Both the position numbers and the translations under genes were made by a program. A DNA stretch of 64,000 bases from Orientallactaga sibirica. Lineage: Eukaryota; Chordata; Mammalia; Rodentia; Dipodidae. Of the stretch, positions 1 through 12,948 are shown in pieces. The stretch's first letter is position 1, and every line of letters starts with the position of its first letter. The stretch covers positions 1,901,501 through 1,965,500 of the forward strand of contig JAEOAD010000888.1 of assembly GCA_036365145.1 (NCBI GenBank), given 5' to 3'. The notes under the pieces were generated by a model. It did no database searches, was not told the origin of the DNA, and was given only the letters and a program-made list of their open reading frames with translations.

Positions 1-851
1 TAAAGGTGTGTGCTACCACACCCAGCTTCACTTAGGTAATTCTTGTGCCCTCCTGGGTTCCTCATTTCTAGGGGAGTTCTTTCCTTACTGTGCACAATTG
101 GAATTGGAAGGCAGCCATGCTCACCACTATGCCACCAGTGCCACTTCTGGATTTAGAATGTGGTAATGGTGGCACTGGGCCAGCTCAGGAGACCTGTGGG
201 TGGGCTGCTGTGAAGAGGGCCTGGAAAGTACCATTACTGGGAGCACCCAGCCTGGTATCAGGAGGGCCTGTTAGAGGTCATGCCACAGCCTATGCTATCA
301 GCTCAGGGGTCATTTCAACTCAGGGGTCCAAGGAGAAGGCCCTGAGATTCTGGGGCCTCCCCCAGAATTTGGTATGAGAGAGAAGGAGGAAGAGGAGGAG
401 GAGACAAAGACGAAGAAGAAGAGAGGACAGAGAGAAGATGGATCTGGGCTATTGGAGTTTTTTCTTTTTGAGAGAGAGAGAGAATGAATGTGGGTGCGCC
501 AGGGAATCTACCCACTGCAAATAACTCCAGATGCATGCGTCGCCTTGTGCATCTGGCTTTACGTGGGTACTAGGGAATTGAACCTGGGCACTTAGGCTTG
601 GCTGGAGCACCTTAACTGCTAAGCCATCTCTCTAGCACAGTTTTTCAAAAATGTATTCTATTTATTTGACAGAGAGATAGAGAGAGAAAGAGGCAAATAG
701 AGAGAATGATGTGCCAGGGCCTTTGGCCACTGCAAACTCCAGATGCATGCACAACCTTGTATATCTGGCTTACATGGGTCCTGGGGAATCAAACCTGGGT
801 CCCTTGACTTCACAGGCAAATACCTTAAACACTAAGCCATCCCTCCAGCCC
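1..851. repeat. Left edge: B1 tail, unique stretch, two DIP-like SINEs
   Basis: 1-26 is the end of a B1 (minus) cut by the window. 27-457 is mostly unique, with an A/G-rich patch at 380-440, and shows no exon. 458-640 and 643-851 are two DIP-like SINEs on the minus strand, each ending in the reversed head (ccatctctctagc, ccatccctccagccc). Confidence 0.7.
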
Positions 852-888
852 AGTTTTTTTTGAGAGTGTTGTTTGTTTGTTTGTTTGT

Positions 889-1233
889 TTGAGATAGGGT
901 CTTGCTCTAGGCTAGGCTGACCTGGAATTCACTATGTAGTCTCAGGGTGGCCTCGAACTCACAGCAATCCTTTTACCTTTGCTTTCTGACTGCTGGGATT
1001 AAAGGCATGCACTACCACATCCAGCTATTGGAGTGTTTTTTTAAAAAATATATTTTATTTATTTATTTATTTGAGAGAGAGAATGGGTGTGCCAGGGCCT
1101 CCAGTCCCTGCAAACAAATTCCAGATGCATGTGCTCCCTTGTGCATCTGGCTTATGTGGGTCCTGGAGATTTGAACCGGGATTCTTTGGCTTTGCAGGCC
1201 AACACCTTAACTGCTAAGCCATCTCTCCAGCCC
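889..1233 (-). repeat. B1 then DIP-like SINE (copy A)
   Basis: B1 at about 889-1025, preceded by a GTTT microsatellite at 868-890, then DIP-like at 1037-1233. The same pair is present in copy B at 3591-3725 and 3735-3935. Confidence 0.8.
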
Positions 1234-1987
1234 CTATTGGAGTTTTTTAAATGAGGCACTGTCTGGATGTACAGAATGCCGCAGAAATGCAGCCCTCTGT
1301 CTGTAAATAAGCTATGCAACCCTCTGTCTGGAAATAAGCTATGCACTTTTGGGGATACAGTTACTCATTGTGAAATGTGTGTTGTTCACAAGTGTTAAAG
1401 TCGGTCAACTGCTGAACAACCTCTAGGTTTCACTGAGCCTTTTGCTCAGTGCACTGTTGTGTGGGTCTTCCCTTCAGAGGCCCGGCTGACTGCTGGGAGG
1501 CAGGTATTTTATACTAGATACTGTTGACAGACTGCGAATGAGGATAAGACCCCCATCACTCCACCCTAAGCAGGCCTGGGCCCACCCTCGGGTTCCTATC
1601 ATGCCCCTGCTAAGCTTGGGCTGAAGCAGAAGGTCCCAAAGAGATGTCATTCCTTTGCCCCAGAGCTTCCAGGATAAGCTACCACATGCAATGGTGGATG
1701 CAGTTCCATGGAGACCCTTGAACCAGGATAGAGAACAACGCTAGGATAGCCAGGCAAAGCCAAAGCCGGGGTGAGGGAGGCTAGAGGAAGTCCTGGTTTT
1801 GGAGGGCTATCTCACCCTGGAGGTTCAAAGGGGGCCACCCCCACCCCCACCCCAAAGCTTCTACCCATGCTGTGCTAGCCCTGGGCCCTTGGGCGTGGGG
1901 CCTGCAAAATCCCTTTCAAAACCTAGGAAAGACAAGGAGACAAGCTGGAAATAAGACTCCGCATGTTTTCAGGGAGGGGACTCAAAC
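1234..1987. other. Unique intronic sequence
   Basis: No repeat and no further exon recognised, apart from the short direct repeat at 1290-1345 and a C-rich patch near 1838-1855. Minus-strand frames here have no good acceptor/donor pair in phase with exon 19. Confidence 0.5.
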
Positions 1988-2140
1988 CATTCTGGTCACC
2001 GAGGGGGCTGTGGGCACAGAAGGATAGGATCTCTTGGGCTGGTCTCTCTGCTGGAGCATGGGTGGTTTGTTTTTTGGGAAGGCTGTACTTGCCGGTGCTT
2101 TTCTTGAATTGTTCTTCAGGGAGGCCACGAGGAGGGCACA
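1988..2140 (-). CDS. VWA3A: VWA3A exon 19, copy A
   Basis: 153 nt, offset 2671 bp from copy B, with the same encoded peptide and splice signals. The frame can run on past the exon to a TGA at 1982-1984. Known VWA3A continues for several hundred residues after this point, so a splice at GTTTGA is preferred over a true stop. No following exon was recognised between 1 and 1987. Confidence 0.75.
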
Positions 2141-5100
2141 CTGCAAAGGGGAATGGCGGAATGGGGGAGATATTAGTGGCACCCTGGACTCTGTGGACAG
2201 AGAGACACACATACAAATAGGATAGTGTACACTTGTTGCTTTTTTCTGTCCCAGGAATGTGGCTGTGGGTAAATCTTATGATTGATATTAAGTACCTATA
2301 TGGAAAGTCTGAGATGCACTGGACCCTGGGCTGATTTATGCCCGGGGCCCTCAGGTCATCAAAACATGCCAACTATGCCCATAGGGTTGGTGCTATCCTA
2401 TACCCACCCATTTCTTATGGCTTGAATATGAACTGGCCCCCCACAGGTATTGAATGCTTGGTCCCCAGCTGGTGGTTATACTTTGAGAGGTTCTGGAAAT
2501 TTTAGGAAGTGGAACCTAGTTGGAAGAGGTAGGTCGCTAGGGGCATGTCCTTGGGGGTTACATCTTATCCTGGGCCTGTCTGTTTCTCCTCTCTGTTTCT
2601 TTCTGCCATGAGGTGAGATTCTTTTTTTTTTAAAAAAAAAATATTTATTTATTTATTTAAGAGAGAGAGAGAGAAAGAGGCAGAGAGAGAGGCAGAGAAT
2701 GGGAGTGCTAGGGCCTCCAGCCACTGCCAATGAACTCCAGATGCATGTGCCCCCTTGTGCATCTGGCTTACGTAGGTCCTGGGGAATCGAACTGGGATCC
2801 TTTGGCTTTGCAGGCAAACGCCTTAACTGCTAAGCCATCTCTCTAGCCCGAGGTGAGATTCTTTGCTCTGCCACTTGTTCCCAGCATTGATATTCAGCCT
2901 CGCCTCAGGCCAATAGCAATGGACCCAGTGACTATGGACAGTCCCAAGCTGTAAAATCCTTGGGCAGTGTGGTGGTTTGAATTTAAATGTCTCCCATAGC
3001 CTCAGCTATTTTTAGCCCTGGGCCCTTGGGCGTGGGGCCTGCAAAATCCCTTTCAAAACCTAGGAAAGACAAGGAGACAAGCTGGAAATAAGACTCCGCA
3101 TGTTTTCAGGGAGGGACTCAAACCATTCTGGTCACCGAGGGCTGTGGGCACAGAAGGATAGGATCTCTTGGCTGGACCCTCAGTTGGAGTATTGGGTGGT
3201 TTGTTTTGGGAAGGCTGTACTTGCCGGTGCTTTTCTTGAATTGTTCTTCAGGAGGCCACGAGGAGGGCACACTGCAAAGGGAATGGCGGAATGGGGAGAT
3301 ATTAGTGGCACCCTGGACTCTGTGGACAGAGAGACACACATACAAATAGGATAGCGTACACTTGTTGCTTTTCTGTCCCAGGAATGTGGCTGTGGGTAAA
3401 TCTTATGATTGATATTAAGTACCTATATGGAAAGTCTGAGATGCACTGACCCTGGGCTGATTTATGCCCGGGCCCTCAGGTCATCAAAACATGCCAACTA
3501 TGCCCATAGGGTAACACTAAGCCATCCCTCCAGCCCAGTTTTTTTGAGTGTGTTGTTTGTTTGTTTGTTTGTTTGTTTGTTTGTTTGTTTGAGATAGGGT
3601 CTTGCTCTAGGCTAGGCTGACCTGGAATTCACTATGTAGTCTCAGGGTGGCCTCGAACTCACAGCAATCCTTTTACCTTTGCTTTCTGACTGCTGGGATT
3701 AAAGGCATGCACCACCACATCCAGCTATTGGAGTGTTTTTTTTAAAAAAAATATTTAATTTATTTATTTATTTGAGAGAGAGAATGGGTGTGCCAGGGCC
3801 TCCAGTCCCTGCAAACAAATTCCAGATGCATGTGCTCCCTTGTGCGTCTGGCTTATGTGGGTCCTGGAGATTTGAACCGGGATTCTTTGGCTTTGCAGGC
3901 CAACACCTTAACTGCTAAGCCATCTCTCCAGCCCCTGTTGGAGTTTTTTAAATGAGGCACTGTCTGGATGTACAGAATGCCACAGAAATGCAGCCCTCTG
4001 TCTGGAAATAAGCTATGCACTTTTGGGGATACGGTTACTCATTGTAAAATGTGTGTTGTTCACAAGTGTTAAAGTCGGTCAACTGCTGAACAACCTCTAG
4101 GTTTCACTGAGCCTTTTGCTCAGTGCACTGTTGTGTGTGGGTTTTCCCTTCAGAGGCCCGGCTGACTGCTGGGAGGTAGGTATTTTATACTAGATACTGT
4201 TGACAGACTGCGAATGAGGATAAGACCCCCATCACCCCACCCTAAGCAGGCCTGGGCCCACCCTCGGGTTCCTATCATGCCCCTGCTAAGCTTGGGCTGA
4301 AGCAGAAGGTCCCAAAGAGATGTCATTCCTTTGCCCCAGAGCTTCCAGGATAAGCTACCACATGCAATGGTGGATGCGGTTCCATGGAGACCCTTGAACC
4401 AGGATAGAGAACAACACTAGGATAGCCAGGCAAAGCCAAAGCCGGGGTGAGGGAGGCTAGAGGAAGTCCTAGAGTTGGAGGGCTGTCTCACCCTGGAGGT
4501 TCAAAGGGGGCCACCCCCACCCCCGAAGCTTCTACCCACGCTGGGCTAGCCCTGGGCCCTTGGGCGTGGGGCCTGCAAAATCCCTTTCAAGACCTAGGAA
4601 AGACAAGGAGACAAGCTGGAAATAAGACTCCGCATGTTTTCAGGGAGGGGACTCAAACCATTCTGGTCACCGAGGGGGCTGTGGGCACAGAAGGATAGGA
4701 TCTCTTGGGCTGGTCTCTCTGCTGGAGCATGGGTGGTTTGTTTTTTGGGAAGGCTGTACTTGCCGGTGCTTTTCTTGAATTGTTCTTCAGGGAGGCCACG
4801 AGGAGGGCACACTGCAAAGGGGAATGGCGGAATGGGGGAGATATTAGTGGCACCCTGGACTCTGTGGACAGACAGACACACATACAAATAGGATAGCGTA
4901 CACTTGTTGCTTTTTTCTGTCCCAGGAATGTGGCTGTGGGTAAATCTTATGATTGATATTAAGTACCTATATGGAAAGTCTGAGATGCGCTGGACCCTGG
5001 GCTGATTTATGCCCGGGGCCCTCAGGTCATCAAAACATGCCAACTATGCCCATAGGGTTGGTGCTATCCTATACCCACCCATTTCTTATGGCTTGAATAT

Positions 5101-7118
5101 GAACTGGCCCCCCACAGGTACTGAATGCTTGGTCCCCAGCTGGTGGTTATACTTTGAGAGGTTCTGGAAATTTTAGGAAGTGGAACCTAGTTGGAAGAGG
5201 TAGGTCGCTAGGGGCATGTCCTTGGGGGTCACATCTTATCCTGGGCCTGTCTGTTTCTCCTCTCTGTTTCTTTCTGCCATGAGGTGAGATTCTTTTTTTT
5301 AAAAAAAAATTTATTTATTTATTTATTTATTTAAGAGAGAGAGAGAGAAAGAGGCAGAGAGAGAGGCAGAGAATGGGAGTGCTAGGGCCTCCAGCCACTG
5401 CCAATGAACTCCAGATGCATGTGCCCCCTTGTGCATCTGGCTTACGTAGGTCCTGGGGAATCAAACTGGGATCCTTTGGCTTTGCAGGCAAACGCCTTAA
5501 CTGCTAAGCCATCTCTCTAGCCCGAGGTGAGATTCTTTGCTCTGCCACTTGTTCCCAGCATTGATATTCAGCCTCGCCTCAGGCCAATAGCAATGGACCC
5601 AGTGACTATGGACAGTCCCAAGCTGTAAAATCCTTGGGCAGTGTGGTGGTTTGAATTTAAATGTCTCCCATAGCCTCAGCTATTTTTTAATATTTTATTT
5701 ATTTATTTGAGAGAGGGAGGCAGGGAGAGAATGGGTGTGCCAGGGCCTCTAGCCACTGCAAACAAACTCCAGATGCATGTGCCACCTTGTGCATCTGGCT
5801 TATGTGGGTCCTGGGGAATCAAAACTAGGTCTTTAGGTTTCACAGGCAAACACCTTAACTGCTAAGCCATCTCTCCAGTCCTGGTGGGGTATTTTATCTG
5901 ACCAGTGAGACGGTAACTACAACAAGGCAGCCATAGCTGCTGGTCAGCTCAGCCTGTGCCCAAGACCAGTCCCAGGCACTGGCAGAATCGCAGTGCAATG
6001 CTTATTTCTTTTACTTGCAAGTTTCTCAACTTCCCCAAGCTCCAGGAATTTCATTTGAAACACTAGACAAAAGGGCACTATTCAAACAAGTAAGGTCAGA
6101 TTAAACCATTATAATCCACTAATGGCTTGTGAATGAGGTTTTATTTATTTATTTATTTGTTTTGTTTTGTTTTGAGGTAGGGTCTCATTCTAGCTCAGGC
6201 TGACCTGGATGTCACTCTATAGTCTCAGGCTGGCCTTGAATTCACAGCGACCCTCCTACCTCTGCCTCCCAAGTGATGGGATTAAAGGAGTGTGCCACCA
6301 TGCCTGGTGTAAATGACTTTTTTTATGGGTAGTAATGAGACTGGCTCACACTTGGTAAGAAAGGATCCACAGATTACCAGCTGGGCCCTTTCAGGAAGGG
6401 AGCTAAGGTATATGTAGGGGGACATAGATCACTGACCCAGTCACCATGGAGGAAGAGAGGGAGGATGGGGACATGGCTCTGTCCTCCCAGGAGGCCACAG
6501 TCTAGTGTGGAGGTGAATTCCAGCTGAGACCCTACCTTGAAAAACCAAACTAACTAAATAAAAATAACTGCAAACGAACTCCAGATACATGTGCCATCTT
6601 GTGCAGCTGGCTTACGCGGGTACTGGGGAATCAAGCCTTGATCCGGGGTCCTAAGGCTTCACAGGCAAGCGCTTAACCACTAAGCCATCTCTCCAGTCCA
6701 TAAGTGTTTTTGTTTCCAAGTGCCTAGCTTGTCATACTCTGTTCTGATAGTCTCAGTACTTAATCAGAAAAGCTGCACAGGCATTGAGCACACGCCCAAG
6801 GCTTACCTTTTGGGAGTAGTTGAGGGCCTTGTCTATTTCAGATATGATAGCATTGATGTCATCACTCTCATAAATGCCTGGAAGTAAAAGCACATCTTGA
6901 GTGTTGGGAGAGAGGTGTGGTTCTGACAAGCTTCCACATTTACACGCTCACGTAGCGGCAACACAAGAACAAGGGGCATGAGGGCTGGGGAGATGGCTCA
7001 GTGGTTAAAGGTACTTGCTTGCAAGGCCTGATAGTCTGGGCTCAATCCCAAGTAGGCTGGACACAATGAGTGGCCCAAGTGTCTGGTATGAGTTTGCAGC
7101 AGCAAGAGGCCCTGATGT

Positions 7119-7152
<34 letters not shown>

Positions 7153-9239
7153 TAATTAAATTTAAAAAAAAACCACAAAAAGCAGGATGAGACCACATGG
7201 GCTGAGCTGACTGGCCCCCACTCTACACTATCCAGTGGTGTGTGGTCCGCAACACTGGAGCTGGCCTGGGGACTGAATACTCTGGTTCGCACTCACTCAC
7301 AGGAAGGGTACCCATGTAAAGCCAGATGCACAAAATGGCACACGTGTCCGGAGTTTGTTTTCAGCTGGAAGAGGCCCTCGCACACCCATACTCTCTCTCT
7401 TCTCTCAAATAATTTTAATTTATTTATTTTTTACTTGGGGGGGGGAGGCATAGAGAGAATGGGCATGCCACAGCCTTCAGCTGCTGCAAATGAAATACAG
7501 AAGCATGTATCACCTTGTGCATCTGGTTTATGTGGGTCCTGGAGAACTGAACCTGTGTCTTTTGGCTTTGTAGGTTAGTGCCTAAACCACTAAGTCATCC
7601 CTCAAATAATTTTTTTCTTTTCTTTTTTTTAAAAAAATATTTTATTTTTGATTTATTTATTTGAGACAGAGGGAGAGAGAGAGAGAGAGGGTGAGAATGG
7701 GCGTGCCAGGGCCTCTAGCCACTGCAAACGAACTCCAGATGTGTCCGGCCCCCTTGTGCATCTGGTTTATGTGGGACCTGGAGAATCGAACCGAGATCCT
7801 TAGGCTTTGCAGGCAAATGCCTTAACCTCTAAGCCATCTCTCCAGACCCCCCTCAAATAATTTTTTAAATATATTATTAATTTTGGAGGTGGGGACTTTT
7901 CAAGGTAAGGTCTCACTTTAGCGCAGGCTGACCTGGAATGCACACTGTAGTCCCAGGCTGGCCTTGAACTCATAGCAGTTCTCCCACCTCTGCCTCCCAA
8001 GTACTGGGATTAAAAGCATGCACCACCACATCTGGGTTATTTTTATTTAGTTAGTTTGGTTTTTCAAGGTAGGGTCTCAGCTGAAATTCACTATGTAGTC
8101 TCAGCCTGGCCTTGAATTCACAGTGATCCTCCTACCTCTGTCTCCCGACTACTGGGATTAAAGGCGTGTGCCACCATGCCTGGCTAATATGATTTTCACA
8201 TGCTACTTTTCTGAAATATTTTGATGACATTAGGGAACTATGCCAATGCTGAGATACTGTCTAGAAAGAAAAAGGTGAGGGACAGGAAACACCCACGCAC
8301 CTGTGTCTCCAAACCAGTGGAAGCGGCCACCAGCAGCCCGGGTGACCTCCTTGTAGGCAGTGGCTGTGTCAGTGCAACTGGCATAGCAGGCAGGGGGCAT
8401 GGTGTCCGCTGGTGGCTCACCCACGTAGAAGAGACACACATTCAGCTGGAGGTCACAGCCCGCACAGGCCTCAGCCACATAGGTACTAAGTGTGGTCTGT
8501 GGGGAAGAGAAGGTGGGAGACCCACAGCTTAAAGGCCCACTTAGCCCAGCTGATGGCTTTTTTTAAAAATTATTTTTATTTATTTACTTATTAGAAACAG
8601 AGAAAGGGAGACAGAGAGAATGGGCGCACCAGGGCCTCCAGCCACTGCAAATGAACTCCAGATGCATGCACCACCATGTGCATCTGGCTTACATGGGTCC
8701 TGGGGAATCAAGCCTTGAACTGGGGCCCCTTAGGCTTCACAGGCAAGCGCTTGACCCCTAAGCCATCTCTCCAGCCCTCAGCTGATGGTCTTTTAAGAGA
8801 ACCTACTGTATGCCTGGTCTAGTGCTGAGCACTGAGGATAAAAAGACACAAGGCTGGGACCCAGTTTCTTCCTGTCTTAAAAAAATTATTTATTTATTCT
8901 TAGGAAGGGGGGGGGTAGATAGAGAGAATAGGCATGCCAAAGACTCTTGCCACCACAAATAAACTCCAGACACATGTACCACCTTGTGCATCTGGCTGAT
9001 ACTGGGGAGTCAAACCTGAGTCCTTTGGCTTTGCAGGCAAGTACCTTAACTACCAAGTCATCTCTCCAGCTCTGCTTCCTGTCTTAATGGTGTGGTGTGG
9101 TAGGGAATGTACTCTCACCCCCTCCCCATCCCACACACACCTGCTGAGCCAGGTGCTTCATTTTAAATATTGTTATTTCTTTGCAAGGAAAGAGAGAGAG
9201 AAAGAAGGAGATAGATAGATGATAGATAGATAGATGATT

Positions 9240-9294
<55 letters not shown>

Positions 9295-12200
9295 GATAGT
9301 GCACTGGGGCCTCCTGCCACTGCAAACGAATTCAAGATGCATGCACCACTTTGTGCATCTGGCTTTACAAGGGTACTGGGAAATTGAACCTAGACCGTCA
9401 GGCTTTGGAGACAAACACTTTAACCACTGAGCCTTCTCTCCAGCCCCAGGAGCTTCATTTTAGCAATGTCCCCACAGGTTAGTGTTAAAGTTTGAGAACA
9501 GGTACTTTAGAAAATCGTGCTGGGGATGGAGATATAGCTCAGTGGTAGAACACTTGCCTAGTGTGAGCAGGGCGCTGAAGCCCATACCTAGCATGGCCAA
9601 AAAGAAAAAGAAATCATGGGAGCTAGGGAGAGGGCTCAGTGCATAAGAATGCTGGCTGCACAAGCATTAGGACCAAGCCCAATCTCCAGTACCTATGTAA
9701 AAACCCAGGCATGGATGCACATGCCTATAGCCTCAGTGCTGAGAGAGAACGAGACAGAGGATCAGCTGCGGCTCCCCGGTCATCCAGTCTAACTGAAAGA
9801 TGGCAGCTCCAGGTTCAGTGAGAGAGACTGTCTCAGGGAAGTAAGAGAGAGTGCTAGAGGAGAGGACCTGCAGTGTCTCCTCTGGGCTGCACACGTGGGT
9901 ACACAGGATGAGAGCACCTGCACACACATGCATATATCATGCACACACACACAAATTAAAAACTAAAATCAGGGCTGGAGAGATGGCTTAGCAGTTAAGG
10001 CACATGCCTGCAAAGCCTAAAGGAACCTGGTTCAATTCTCCAGTTCCCAGTTCCAGATGCACATGCCAGATTTGCACATGATGCCCATTCTCATGATTCT
10101 GTCTTTGATAGTTCATTTAAAAATCAGTGGGTGCTCACGCCTTTAATCCCAGCACTCAGGAGGCAGAGGTGCCCATTCTCACTCTCTCATTCTGTCTTTG
10201 ATAAATAATAAATAAATAAATATAAAAAATCTAAAAAAAAATAAATAAAAATAAAATCAGGCCGGGCGTGGTGCTCACGCCTTTAATCCCAGCACTCAGG
10301 AGGCAGAGGTAGGAGGATCACCATGAGTTTGAGGCCAGCCTGAGAATATATAGTGAATTCCAGGTCAGCTTGGACTAGAGTGAAACCCTACCTCCAAAAA
10401 CAAAAAAAATAAAATAAAACAAAATCTTTGGCGAGGCATGGTGGTGCATGCCTTTAATCCCAGCACTTGGGAGGCAGAGGTAGAAGAATCACTGTGAGTT
10501 TGAGGCCACCCTGAGACTCCATAGTGAATTCCAGGTTAGCCTGGGCTAGAGTGAAACCCTACCTCAAAAATCGAATAAATAAATGAATAAATAAATACAT
10601 AAATAAAATCTTTTATTAAAAAATCATGCTGGGGGCTGGAGGGATGGCTCAGTGATTAAGGCGCTTGCCTGCAAAGCCTAACAACCCAGGTTCAATTTCC
10701 CAGTACCCATGTAAAGTCAGATGCACAAAGTGGCACAAGTATCTGGAGTTCATTTACAGTGGCAAGAGGCCCTACTAGCATATCCATTCTCTCCCTCTCC
10801 CTCCCTCCCTCCCCTTCTGTGGTAGAATATATATAAGATCATGCCACAGAGGCATCCACCTGGGGAAGAAGGTCTCACAAGGTAACAGATGCCCAGAACA
10901 GGACTTACTCACCACATCCTGGTCGGGGATGCCCCCTGTGAAAAGATAGATGCCCTGTGACTGGTGTTTGTCTTTCTCCTTGAAGTCCACTTCCATGGCC
11001 TTCCGCAGGGCACTGAGGACGTTCCTGGTGCCTTGACACTTCAGGCCTAGGGCCCACCTGGGAAGGCAGGGACCTGAGTCTGCCAGAGGCTGCCCACAAG
11101 GTCTTGAGGTCCCAAGGCCAGAAATCAGGGAGCTGTTTTCGGACACTGGTCCGTGGCTGTGGGAGGGCAGGACTGTGGAGGGTTACTTCTGGGTAGAGAG
11201 GGGGACGGAGAAGACACTGCCGCAGTGTGCTCTCAGACACAGCTGCGGGCACACCCTGCCACCACCCACCTCCACGCGTTCTGTAAATGCTCGAGGTTCA
11301 CGGGGACCAGCTCAGACTTCCAGCTTTCAGTCGCACTGCCAAAGCTACGGAGGAAGCAAAGGCTTGTGATCAGGCAGCAGCTGCGTCCACTCTATGGCCC
11401 TGCTCTCTGAGCAGCAAAGCCCTGACCAGCCGCCCCAGATGTGGCACCTTCACTGGCCTGGCACAACCATGAGATTTTTTTCTGCTTGTGACATGTCACA
11501 GTCTATTCCAGGTATGGCAGAACTGAGACACAGAGTGAGGGCCAGCCTTGGTGGCTTCCTTTGTGACACACTGACTGTAGCATGTAGCTTCTCTTCTCTG
11601 CAGGAACATCTCCACCCCCCCCCCCGCTGGGAGCAATTCATTGTTCTCTTCAAACTCTCTGGACATGGGTTCCACTCACAGCACAGTCCTCTTCTCAGCC
11701 CTTTCCTACAAATCTGCACTATCTCATTTTCCCTAGAAGGCAGAGTTTAGCCAGGGATGGTGGCACATGCTTGACATCCCAGCACTCATTAGGCCAAGGT
11801 AGAAGGATCACAGAAAGTTCAAGGCCAGCCTGAGACTACATAGTGAATTCCAGGTCAGCCTGGGCTAGATCGAGACCCTGCCTTGAAAAAAAAAAGAAAA
11901 AGGAAAAGAAAAAGACAGAGTTTAATGTCTCCCAGGAGAGGACTTATCTCTTTATAGAGGATGAAGTGCCCCCTTTCTGGGCCAAGATAAATTCCTGCAC
12001 CTGAATCTGTGCCAATGTCTTCTGGGAATGCCCACACAGTCCCTCTTAGTCCATACACCCCATTCCCCTCTTCCTTTACCCGCCCCCCACAGCTCTGAGC
12101 TCCTCCATCTTAGCAACAGCCTCTCCCCTGGCACTCCCTCCCCAACCCACTGCTCTCACTGAGCGTGGTGGTGCATGCCTTTAAACCCAGCATTGGGGAC

Positions 12201-12913
12201 ATGGAAGTAGAGGTAAGAGGATCTCCATGAGTTTGACTCCATCCTGAGACTATAGAGTGAATTCCTGGTCAGTCTGGGCTAAGGCAAAACCCTACCTTTA
12301 AAAACAAACAAAACAAACAAACAAACAAACAAACAAACAAACAAGCCCAACCATAACAGAAATGAAAATTCTTCCAATTTTATTTCCCACCAAATGTTTA
12401 ACTATTCTATACCAAAAAATGCATGGATAAGGCTGGAGAGATAGCTTAGCAGTTAAAGCACTTGCTTAAAAAAGCCAAAGGATCCAGGTTTGATTCCCCG
12501 GGACACATGTAAACCAGATGCATAAAGTGACACGTGCATCTGGAGTTCGTTTGCAGAGGCTGAAGGCACTGGTACATCCATTCTCTCTCTCTTTCTCTAT
12601 CATAAATAAATAAGCATGGATAAATAGATATATGTTTATAGAAATGGAACTATTCAACATGTCCTACATATTGTAACCTGCTTGTCTGTTCCTTTGGACT
12701 TACTGGGACTTGCACTCAGTGCTGGGGAAGGAGCCCAGGGCAATGTGCATGTAACAAAGCGCTCTATCACTGAGCTACCCCAGCCCGGCTTCACTATTTG
12801 GAATGGTTGCCTAGGATTATTCCACTGTCAGGATTATTGCATCAGGTTCCTCTTGATGCCTGTGAAGCCTGTTCCCAGCAATTGTCCTTGTCGTTTTTTT
12901 TTTTAAAGATATT

Positions 12914-12948
<35 letters not shown>

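Larger units (their letters stand above)
828..3012. repeat. Large direct duplication, copy A
   Basis: About 2.18 kb, matching 3513-5682 almost base for base through unique intron, exon 19, a MaLR LTR and the same nested SINEs. Differences by eye: scattered single bases, a GTTT run of about five units here against nine in B, and a 27-28 bp direct repeat at 1290-1345 (two copies here, one in B). The right edge at 3012 runs straight into copy C, where copy B instead continues into a DIP-like SINE. Confidence 0.9.

Noticed and set aside
1923..2372. 149-codon minus-strand frame, repeated at 4594-5043
   Set aside because: It overlaps exon 19 in another frame. The splice-consistent frame is the one ending SVTRM. 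The repeat is explained by the duplication.
9528..9610. tRNA-like A and B boxes in ID and DIP-like heads as possible tRNA genes
   Set aside because: These are SINE internal promoters; no cloverleaf with a proper acceptor stem is evident.
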